Origin: an uncultured Flammeovirgaceae bacterium
GTDB lineage: Bacteria > Bacteroidota > Bacteroidia > Cytophagales > Cyclobacteriaceae
Length of the DNA: 9,255 nucleotides
Direction of reading: 5' to 3'
NCBI GenBank assembly: GCA_937138955.1
Contig: CAKZPJ010000681.1
Location: 1-9,255 of the forward strand
Below the pieces are notes generated by a model that was given only the letters and a program-made list of their open reading frames with translations, was not told where the DNA came from and did no database searches. Both the position numbers and the translations under genes were made by a program. Positions 1 through 5,749 of the stretch are shown piece by piece; the first letter of the stretch is position 1, and each line of letters starts with the position of its first letter.

Positions 1-13
1 CTTTCTTAAACCT

Positions 14-877
14 ATGAAAAAGATCCTCGTTCCTACCGATTTTTCCCCCTTAGCCAACCACGCACTACGGACCGCCTTACAGCTAGCCCAGCGGCAAAAA
101 GCCACAATCCGGTTGGTACATGTATTGCATTTTCCTCTATCGGATGAGGAAACAGCTCCAGGTGTGGTGGAGGTACTACCAGTGGGATATTTGCGGCAGA
201 TAAAGCAGGAGGCTAAAGAGCGACTACAAGATCTAATTGCGAAGGAAGGGATCATGGATGTACCGATTACCCCCGAAGTTCGGGTCGGTAACCCCTACCA
301 AAGCATGGTGCGGGCCCTGAAGAAGGAACAGGCCGACTTGGTGGTGATGGGTTCTAAAGGGGTTACCGGAACCCGGGAAATCTTGGTGGGCTCTAATGCC
401 GAACGGATGATCCGCTTTTCACCTAGCCCGGTACTAATTGTTAAGGGCAAGACCGATCTGTCAAAAATAAAAAATATTGTTTACGCCACTGCTCTCCATA
501 ATAAAGAACAGCCGGTTCTTCAGGAGCTTAGTAAGCTACAGCATGCCTTTGATGCCCAGTTGCATGTAGTGCGGATCAATACTATTAATAATTTTATGGA
601 AGACCCCACTGTCCGGGAGCAATTAAAAGAGTTGGCTAAAAGCAGCCGTTTAGAGAACTACACCCTAAACACATTTAGCGATATTCGGGAAGAGGAAGGT
701 ATTATCCATTTTGCGGATGAGGTGAAAGCAGAATTAATTGCTATATCCACCCACGCCCGACGGGGTTTATTACACTTGCTAGGGGGAAGCGTTGCTGAAG
801 ATGTAGCCAATCACACCAAGTACCCGGTTTGGACCATGAGCCTTCAGCCTTCTTCGGAGTCTTTTGTTATCTTTTAG
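14..877 (+). CDS. Tandem-domain universal stress protein (UspA family)
   Basis: A 287-residue cytoplasmic protein made of two UspA (PF00582) domains, about residues 1-145 and 152-277. The N-terminal domain opens with the typical KILVPTDFS strand; the Asp of this motif usually contacts the nucleotide. It carries a complete G-2x-G-9x-G-S nucleotide-binding signature (G113, G116, G126, S127), so ATP binding is likely. In the second domain both glycines of G-2x-G are replaced (S245, A248) while the late G-S (258-259) remains, so this half is probably a degenerate site. USPs bind ATP or AMP and support survival under stress; the specific role here is unknown. The start at 14 gives the canonical N-terminus and no Shine-Dalgarno is visible. 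Only 13 bases precede it, so its promoter lies outside the window. Its last 11 bases overlap the end of the opposing AI-2E-family gene. Confidence 0.93.
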   Translation: MKKILVPTDFSPLANHALRTALQLAQRQKATIRLVHVLHFPLSDEETAPGVVEVLPVGYLRQIKQEAKERLQDLIAKEGIMDVPITPEVRVGNPYQSMVRALKKEQADLVVMGSKGVTGTREILVGSNAERMIRFSPSPVLIVKGKTDLSKIKNIVYATALHNKEQPVLQELSKLQHAFDAQLHVVRINTINNFMEDPTVREQLKELAKSSRLENYTLNTFSDIREEEGIIHFADEVKAELIAISTHARRGLLHLLGGSVAEDVANHTKYPVWTMSLQPSSESFVIF

Positions 878-1910
878 CCCCCAACAGGTACCCGTAGGGC
901 TGGGTTGCTTCGGCCTCATCTAGTAGCATCTTCAGTGCCCCAATCATCGGAATAAATAGCACCATGCCCGATACGCCCCAGATGGTTGCCCCGGTAAAGA
1001 CCGTCAGAACAACGACCAACGGATTCAGCTTGATTCTGCTCCCTACGATATACGGAGTAACAATATTGTTCTCAAAAAGCTGAATACCCCACAGCAGGGC
1101 AAAGGTCAATGCCGGATACCATAATGAGTCAGTGGTCAAAAAGACGTAAAGAATAGAAACTGAGGAAGAAATGAATACCCCTACGTAGGGAATCAGGTTA
1201 AATAGTGCCACAAACAGGGCAAAAGCCAATGCATATTTTACTCCCAAAGTCAGGAATGTCAAAAACGCCATCACTCCGACCAGCAAGGTAACGATGAGTA
1301 ACCCTCGGAGGTAGCCCTGCACTACTGTACCGGCTTTGGCAAGCAATTCTAGTGCCTGATCAGGCTGGCGGTGCCGATAGAGTTGGCGGATAAATTCAGT
1401 GAAGCTTTGTCGATAGTAGAGCAACAGAAAAACATATACTGGCATGACCCCGAGCATGGTAGCCGTTTTAGCTGTGTAGGTCAGCGTATTACCCAGGGTA
1501 TTAAAACCCTGCTCGAGATAGCTGCTTAGTGATTTCAATAATTCTGCCCGCTGCTGTTCGTAGGGTATGCCCAGATACATTTCCACGGCCGCACGTATTT
1601 CGTGATACCATTGCTCTAAGCGACGAGTGATAGACGGAAGCTCGGATACCAGAGAGACAATTTGCGAGGAGATAATGTAAAAAATGAACCCCATAATTAC
1701 GGTGGCTACCACCATTACTAGGGTAATGGCCCAACCCCCGGAAAACCGGTGCTGCTCTAACCACTGTACGGGCGGAGCTAATAATAACGCTAGAAATACT
1801 GACCAAAAGAACGGGATCAGAATAAATTTGGCTACCACCATGATATATCCGGCTAAGATAATACCCAATAGGATGATCGTCCAGCGAGCGTAAAATGGGA
1901 GTTTAACCAT
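867..1910 (-). CDS. AI-2E family transporter (PF01594)
   Basis: A 347-residue polytopic inner-membrane protein. Hydrophobic segments lie at about residues 10-47 (two closely spaced), 59-80, 150-166, 203-222, 227-258, 263-278 and 297-330. A long amphipathic stretch of about 70 residues separates the third and fourth, as is usual in this family. Family hallmarks are the NLIPYVG motif (238-244) and the C-terminal block from about 279 to 327 (ENNIVTP, then KLNP, then G..G..LFIP.IGALK). The family was named after E. coli TqsA (autoinducer-2 export), but other members are Na+/H+ antiporters or of unknown substrate, so AI-2 transport should not be assumed. It is the last gene of the leftward run, 22 bp after the USP gene, and converges on the first USP with an 11-bp tail overlap. 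The length is normal for the family. Confidence 0.92.
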   Translation of the reverse strand: MVKLPFYARWTIILLGIILAGYIMVVAKFILIPFFWSVFLALLLAPPVQWLEQHRFSGGWAITLVMVVATVIMGFIFYIISSQIVSLVSELPSITRRLEQWYHEIRAAVEMYLGIPYEQQRAELLKSLSSYLEQGFNTLGNTLTYTAKTATMLGVMPVYVFLLLYYRQSFTEFIRQLYRHRQPDQALELLAKAGTVVQGYLRGLLIVTLLVGVMAFLTFLTLGVKYALAFALFVALFNLIPYVGVFISSSVSILYVFLTTDSLWYPALTFALLWGIQLFENNIVTPYIVGSRIKLNPLVVVLTVFTGATIWGVSGMVLFIPMIGALKMLLDEAEATQPYGYLLGAKR

Positions 1911-1932
1911 AATCTTAAAGCTTACGGGGTAC

Positions 1933-2736
1933 TTACTCGCGTAGCGTTAGAAGAGGAAGGTGACTGTGATAAACCATCTGTTGAGTAATACTTCTTTGGA
2001 ACAGGCGGTCAAAGAAGGAATGCTGGTGAGGAATGAGTATCAGTAGATCGGTTTGCTGCTCGGCCACATACTTCTGCAATCCCACCTCAATATCTTTATC
2101 CCAGAGATAGTGCAGCGTGTAAGGAATATCCTCTAAATGATAGAGTTCATTTACGTTCTCTGAAGGTTTTTTATCGGCACTTACGTGGATGATATCCAGA
2201 TGGGCCTTCCACGAGTTTACTAAGCTCTTTAGTTGATCGACGTGCTTCGGAGAAGTCTGCTGCCAGTCAGTAGCAAAGGCAATCCGGCGAAATGGTTGAA
2301 AGGAAGCCTGAGTGGGTACCGAAAGCACCGGGCACTGGAGGTGGTAGATGATCTTGAGGGTATTGCTACCCAGAATATTAGAAGAAAGACCCCCTCCTCG
2401 ATTGCCTATTACCGCCAGATCGATGTGCTGCTGTTCAATCAACCGATTGGCCTGCACCGCCAGGTCGCCCCGAACAACAATTGTATGCAGTGGCTTTTCA
2501 ATGAGCGAAGCAACGCTGTGCTTTAAATCTTCAAGTTTTTTGCGTGCTTGCACTTCGTATCTTTCCAATGCATCGGGGGGAATGAGTACATCCCCGGCCA
2601 AATCTGGAGGGAAATAGTAAACATGTTGTACCCAAACGTGGGCCGAAAGAGAAGAAGCCAACTGCACTCCGTAGCGGAGCAGGGAAGGAGTTGTTTCACT
2701 GAGATCTACTAGAATAAGAATTTTACGGATATTCAT
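1933..2736 (-). CDS. Tandem-domain universal stress protein (UspA family)
   Basis: A 267-residue cytoplasmic protein with two USP-type domains, about 1-140 and 149-266. The N-terminal domain starts RKILILVDLSE and has a nucleotide-loop-like motif G111-2x-G114 followed by G123-S124. The spacer is 8 residues instead of the classical 9, so ATP binding is plausible but not certain. The C-terminal domain lacks the glycine loop; in its place is a Pro-His-containing segment (236-239) followed by SFFDRLFQRS. The USP at 4312-5127 has a closely similar tail (SFIEKLFRES, then a FHS..PLL ending), so these two share a C-terminal domain type distinct from that of the USP at 14-877. The gene sits 23 bp after the beta-solenoid membrane protein and 22 bp before the AI-2E gene, so one transcript is likely. 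The start gives the expected first beta strand. Confidence 0.92.
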   Translation of the reverse strand: MNIRKILILVDLSETTPSLLRYGVQLASSLSAHVWVQHVYYFPPDLAGDVLIPPDALERYEVQARKKLEDLKHSVASLIEKPLHTIVVRGDLAVQANRLIEQQHIDLAVIGNRGGGLSSNILGSNTLKIIYHLQCPVLSVPTQASFQPFRRIAFATDWQQTSPKHVDQLKSLVNSWKAHLDIIHVSADKKPSENVNELYHLEDIPYTLHYLWDKDIEVGLQKYVAEQQTDLLILIPHQHSFFDRLFQRSITQQMVYHSHLPLLTLRE

Positions 2737-2759
2737 GACAATAAATGAAGTAAGCCGAT

Positions 2760-3956
2760 TTAAGCGACTACGGACTGTTTTTTTCGCACAAAAGGAATAA
2801 GCAATGCTCCTAAGCTAGCCCCGACAGCCAATACCGAGACAAAAAATCCTACAAAAGGAGTAAGCGTGACGACTCGTAGTACACAGAATACTAAAAATGC
2901 CACAACAATCATCCATCCGGTACCCCATTGGTACTGGTAGCGGTCTTGTAGTGAGTAGGTGAGCACAACTGAAGTAATAACGAGCCCAAAAGCTACAGTC
3001 ACTACGTACGCGAACAAGAGGACTAATCCTATCGGTATACCGATAAAGCTGATCAATAATAGTGCGATAGCCAGGGGCACTCCTATCAAGTACAGTGACC
3101 CGTAGCCGAAGCTACGCATAAAATCCTCATGCAAAACTTTGCCCGCCCGATCCATAGTCTTGGGGAAAACCCAAAAGATAAAACCAATGGTTAGTATCAC
3201 CGCTAATACGTAGGCAAGTGCCACTGAAAACCAAGGGATCGTATTACCCAACCACGAAAAATCGTCTTCTGGGTTGAGCGTTTCGTCAAACTGAGCTGTA
3301 CCCCCGGAAAGGGCCGTGGAAAAGTCCGGAAGAGTGGTGCTTTCTGGTAACCAGTAATGCACATCACCGTACAGCTTGGCGCGAGGGGTTAGCTCAATTC
3401 TATCTGCGGTCATGATTGATGTACCCTGCACGGTGCCGTTGATAATAATTTCACCGCCCCGGACTTCTAGATTGCCCCGACATTCTCCGTTCAACTCCAC
3501 TTCGCCTCCGTAAACCATCACATTACCGCCTACTGTACCATCTAACTGCACTTCCCCCGCAAGCACCACAACATCTTGATTAGTGAGAGCGTCTTTGTGC
3601 AGCATGATCTCTCCCCCCATTGCAATAATATCGCCCTGTACCTGACTCTCAATTTGGACGGTGCCACCCATGGCCATTACATCCTCAGACACCGGACCAT
3701 TTAAATAAAGAGTGCCGCTTGCAACGGTAAAATCCCCCTGAATACTGTCTCGGATATTAACGGTACCCGCCGCCACCAGTAAATCTCCCCGCACGGGGGC
3801 GTTAACCATAATACGCTCCCCGGCTACGTATAAGTCGTGGTCAACGGGAGTATCAATTGTGATTTGTTCGGCCGCCTGAAATTTCTCTGACGGCACTATA
3901 TCAGTGGGCACGGGGGCAAACAACAGAGGAAAAAAGAGAAAAGTGAATGGTTTCAT
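2760..3956 (-). CDS. Exported beta-solenoid (bactofilin-like) protein with C-terminal membrane domain
   Basis: I prefer the ATG at 3956 (398 residues) over the in-frame ATG at 4007 (415 residues), because the shorter form begins MKPFTFLFFPLLFAP, a plausible signal sequence. No Shine-Dalgarno supports either start. After the signal, residues 41-190 are a run of degenerate repeats, mostly 17 residues long (17-19 overall), with the pattern G-x-(V/I)-x-(V/I/L)-x-G-x-V-x-G-(D/N); glycines at 64, 81, 98, 115, 134, 151 and 168 mark the turns. This is typical of the right-handed beta-solenoid of bactofilin or 'polymer-forming cytoskeletal' annotations. A linker (200-240) rich in acidic and Ser/Thr residues leads to a membrane domain with about five hydrophobic segments (243-263, 287-306, 307-334, 348-363, 366-389) and a basic tail. 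The solenoid probably faces the periplasm, unlike classical cytosolic bactofilins. It is first in the leftward run with a USP and an AI-2E protein. The biochemical function is unknown. Confidence 0.85.
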   Translation of the reverse strand: MKPFTFLFFPLLFAPVPTDIVPSEKFQAAEQITIDTPVDHDLYVAGERIMVNAPVRGDLLVAAGTVNIRDSIQGDFTVASGTLYLNGPVSEDVMAMGGTVQIESQVQGDIIAMGGEIMLHKDALTNQDVVVLAGEVQLDGTVGGNVMVYGGEVELNGECRGNLEVRGGEIIINGTVQGTSIMTADRIELTPRAKLYGDVHYWLPESTTLPDFSTALSGGTAQFDETLNPEDDFSWLGNTIPWFSVALAYVLAVILTIGFIFWVFPKTMDRAGKVLHEDFMRSFGYGSLYLIGVPLAIALLLISFIGIPIGLVLLFAYVVTVAFGLVITSVVLTYSLQDRYQYQWGTGWMIVVAFLVFCVLRVVTLTPFVGFFVSVLAVGASLGALLIPFVRKKQSVVA

Positions 3957-3991
3957 AACGACATTAGGTTGATAACACTTGCCCAAGAAAC

Positions 3992-3999
3992 CAAATCTT
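3992..3999 (-). promoter_or_regulatory. Possible Bacteroidota -7 element for the leftward run
   Basis: On the minus strand this reads AAGATTTG, 7 of 8 matches to the Bacteroidota -7 consensus TAnnTTTG. It would start transcription near 3987, about 30 bases before the preferred ATG at 3956 and downstream of the alternative ATG at 4007. If real, it supports the shorter protein start. No TTTG -33 box is visible; the palindrome at 4013-4026 lies where one would be. An 8-bp match like this is weak evidence alone. Confidence 0.22.
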
Positions 4000-4012
4000 C
4001 CGCTCATTTTGG

Positions 4013-4026
4013 ATGATCTGGATCAT
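4013..4026. promoter_or_regulatory. Crp/Fnr-like operator 1 (perfect palindrome)
   Basis: Reads ATGAT-CTGG-ATCAT, with two perfect 5-bp inverted half-sites around a 4-bp spacer. The architecture and TGAT/ATCA core match the Fnr-type consensus TTGAT-N4-ATCAA. Its centre (4019.5) is 22 bp from the centre of the next site, about two helical turns, so both would face the same side of the DNA. It lies upstream of the leftward run. The regulator's identity is inferred from the site shape only. Confidence 0.6.
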
Positions 4027-4034
4027 CGCCATCG

Positions 4035-4048
4035 TTGATGACGGTCAA
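4035..4048. promoter_or_regulatory. Crp/Fnr-like operator 2 (one mismatch)
   Basis: Reads TTGAT-GACG-GTCAA. The left half is an exact Fnr-type half-site and the right half differs from ATCAA by one base. Its centre at 4041.5 places it in phase with the site at 4013-4026. It is the weakest of the four sites, but the regular spacing argues for it. Confidence 0.45.
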
Positions 4049-4125
4049 TGAAGAAAAAAAATATACGGTAGTTCAATGCTTTGGCCACAGTAGAGAGATA
4101 CAAAAAGATGGAAGGGGGATATACC

Positions 4126-4139
4126 ATGATATAGATCAT
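4126..4139. promoter_or_regulatory. Crp/Fnr-like operator 3 (perfect palindrome)
   Basis: Reads ATGAT-ATAG-ATCAT, with exactly the same half-sites as the site at 4013-4026 but a different spacer. This repetition is what a specific DNA-binding dimer would leave. It lies near the middle of the divergent region, so either transcription unit could be its target. A TAATAT element at 4153-4158 lies a short distance to its right, but the spacing does not fit the classical activator position. Confidence 0.6.
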
Positions 4140-4260
4140 TTTATAGACTAAATAATATCAGCTTTAAAAAAAAAAGCTTCTAGTATATTGATGCCCAACA
4201 GTCCAAGCAACAGTGACTGATCCAGGTGTAAAAATTCCATCGTAGTATTAGAGCACCCAG

Positions 4261-4274
4261 CTGATCAGTATCAT
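4261..4274. promoter_or_regulatory. Crp/Fnr-like operator 4 (perfect TGAT/ATCA core)
   Basis: Reads CTGAT-CAGT-ATCAT; the core TGAT-N4-ATCA is perfect and only the outermost base pair is mismatched. It lies 38 bp before the ATG of the USP at 4312 and abuts the TATAAT-like element at 4274-4282. Binding there could block that promoter. Alternatively, if transcription began close to the ATG, the site would lie near -41, the classical activator position. Confidence 0.55.
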
Positions 4275-4282
4275 ATAATTTG
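4274..4282 (+). promoter_or_regulatory. Candidate promoter element for the USP/V-ATPase run
   Basis: The stretch TATAATTTG combines a -10-like TATAAT with the TTTG ending of the Bacteroidota -7 box (TAnnTTTG, here with one extra base between TA and TTTG). A start near 4289 would leave a leader of about 20 bases before the ATG at 4312. No TTTG -33 box is seen at the expected distance, so the call is tentative. Confidence 0.35.
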
Positions 4283-4311
4283 GGCTAGAAGAAACACTAA
4301 ATACTTTCGCT

Positions 4312-5127
4312 ATGAAAACGATATTATTCCCGACTGATTTTTCTGAAAGAGCTAACCAAGCTTTAGAACAGGCAATTACTATTGCCGAAAAAGCTGATGC
4401 CAAGCTTATTATCTACCATACCTACCATCGTCCGGTGATAGAAGGCGAACCCCTGAATCAGATGAATCAGCGGCTACTACAACTGGAAGAAGACATCGAG
4501 AGACGATTCCAAAAATTATCCCAACAAAACTCTAAGCTGGAGGCTCTGAATTATGAGTTCCGTAAGGAATTGGGAGTTTCAATAGAAAATATCGCTAATG
4601 TGGCTAATAGTGAGGAAGTCCACCTCATTGTGATGGCTACCAAAGGAGCCAAAGGATTTGGAGAACTATGGGGAACCAAGACCGCCCGCATCATAAAGAG
4701 TGTGAATGTGCCTGTGCTGGTGTTGCCAGATAATACTCTCCTGGATGCGATAAATAAAGTAGGACTGGTGTGCGACTATAGTGAAAAAACTAACTACCAT
4801 ACACTTGATTCTATGCTGAAACTAGTAGATATGCTACAACTCGGGGTAGACGTTATCACGCTTAACCGCGATGAAAAGACGATGACTCATGAAGAAGAAG
4901 CTAATCGGCAATTGGTGCGCGAGAAACTAAAAAATGTTCCGGCGACCTTCCACTTTACGTGGCATAATAAGGTAGAAGAGGGAATTATTGCTTTCACTAA
5001 AGCACACGATATTGGGATGATTGCCATTTTACCCAAAAGCTATAGTTTTATAGAGAAATTATTCCGAGAGAGCTTGACCGAGAAAATGGCGTTCCATAGT
5101 CCGGTTCCTTTATTAGTACTCAAGTAA
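4312..5127 (+). CDS. Tandem-domain universal stress protein (UspA family)
   Basis: A 271-residue cytoplasmic protein with two USP domains, about 1-140 and 146-271. It begins KTILFPTDFSERANQAL, a textbook first strand and helix of UspA. The nucleotide loop of the first domain is altered: A109 replaces the first glycine, G112 is kept, and G121-T122 follows after an 8-residue spacer, so nucleotide binding is uncertain. The second domain lacks the glycine loop and has the PKSYSFIEKLFRES segment and a FHSPVPLLVL ending, very like the USP at 1933-2736. The gene lies only 10 bp upstream of V-ATPase subunit E on the same strand with no visible terminator between, so co-transcription with the ATPase is likely. 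It follows the region containing the four Crp/Fnr-like palindromes. No Shine-Dalgarno is visible; the start is set by homology. Confidence 0.93.
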   Translation: MKTILFPTDFSERANQALEQAITIAEKADAKLIIYHTYHRPVIEGEPLNQMNQRLLQLEEDIERRFQKLSQQNSKLEALNYEFRKELGVSIENIANVANSEEVHLIVMATKGAKGFGELWGTKTARIIKSVNVPVLVLPDNTLLDAINKVGLVCDYSEKTNYHTLDSMLKLVDMLQLGVDVITLNRDEKTMTHEEEANRQLVREKLKNVPATFHFTWHNKVEEGIIAFTKAHDIGMIAILPKSYSFIEKLFRESLTEKMAFHSPVPLLVLK

Positions 5128-5137
5128 TCGCCATTCT

Positions 5138-5749
5138 ATGAAGGAGCTAAATAATCTTGACCAGCTAGCCGATAAGATTTACCAGGAGGGTATTGAAAAA
5201 GCCCAACAGGAATCGAGTGCCATGCTCGCGAGGGCTACCGCTGATCGTGATCGGATATTGGAAGCCGCGCGGGAGGAAGCAAAGAAAATTATTGCTGATG
5301 CCCACCGCGAAGCCACTCAAATCGCTCAAAGTACCGAGCAAGAACTATTGCGAAAAGGAAAACAACTGATCAGCGACCTGAAAGTCGAGATTCATCGGAT
5401 GTTATCCGATAAAATTTTAAAAGGTAACACCCAAGCAGCTTTGGCCGATGTGGAGTTCTTGCAAGAGGCTATTCGGGAAGCCATCGCCAGTTGGGATGCT
5501 ACCGATGGATTGGAGCTGGTGTTGCCCCCGGAACTGGAGCATAAACTAGGAGAAGCGTTTCGTCAGAGCATTCATGAGTATGCTAAGAACCTGACGGTCA
5601 CCTTCAGCGGTCGGCTAAGTGGGGGGTTTAGGATTGTTGAAAAAGATCAAGCCTACCAAATCTCATTTACCGAAAGTGATTTTATCGCTCTGTTTACTCC
5701 CTACCTAGAAGAACAAACTAGCCAAAAACTTTTTTCAACATCAACGTGA
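5138..5749 (+). CDS. atpE: V/A-type ATPase subunit E (peripheral stalk)
   Basis: A 203-residue subunit forming, with its partner stalk subunit, the peripheral stator linking the catalytic A3B3 head to the membrane part. Residues about 13-90 are a long, charged, Ala/Glu/Lys/Arg-rich helix suited to a right-handed coiled coil. The C-terminal part (about 100-190) is the globular head-binding domain, including LELVLPPELE (125-134) and a SGGFRI motif (161-166) recalling the GG-(V/F) element near the end of E subunits. Sequence identity in this family is low, so the call rests on length, domain layout and position directly before DUF2764, A and B. Its TGA stop overlaps the GTG start of the next gene. 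Not to be confused with F-type atpE (the c ring). Confidence 0.85.
   Translation: MKELNNLDQLADKIYQEGIEKAQQESSAMLARATADRDRILEAAREEAKKIIADAHREATQIAQSTEQELLRKGKQLISDLKVEIHRMLSDKILKGNTQAALADVEFLQEAIREAIASWDATDGLELVLPPELEHKLGEAFRQSIHEYAKNLTVTFSGRLSGGFRIVEKDQAYQISFTESDFIALFTPYLEEQTSQKLFSTST

Larger units (their letters stand above)
4008..4311. other. Divergent intergenic regulatory region
   Basis: This 304-bp stretch (355 bp if the leftward gene starts at 3956) separates the leftward beta-solenoid/USP/AI-2E run from the rightward USP/V-ATPase run. No convincing open reading frame is seen. It is AT-rich, with A-tracts around 4052-4059 and 4166-4175, and contains four palindromes of the type TGAT-N4-ATCA, listed separately. 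A weak TATAAT-like element lies near its right end. It most likely carries the promoters of both divergent units. Confidence 0.8.

Noticed and set aside
1501..1806. Minus-strand open frame inside the AI-2E gene
   Set aside because: It is a shifted-frame shadow of the AI-2E coding sequence, with no family resemblance and no start context.
3957..4007. N-terminal extension of the beta-solenoid protein from the ATG at 4007
   Set aside because: The extra 17 residues precede and would displace a clear signal-like sequence starting at 3956, and a candidate promoter element lies inside the extension. Not excluded, only less likely.
4160..4178. AGCTTT / AAAGCT inverted repeat around an A-tract, possible hairpin or terminator
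   Set aside because: The stem is 6 bp with only two G-C pairs and the loop is all A; no U-tract follows in either useful direction. It is more likely an ordinary A-tract in promoter DNA.
5239..5252. TGATCGTGATCG in the subunit E gene as another Crp/Fnr-like site
   Set aside because: The right half is ATCG, not ATCA, and it lies within a coding sequence encoding a coiled coil; probably chance.
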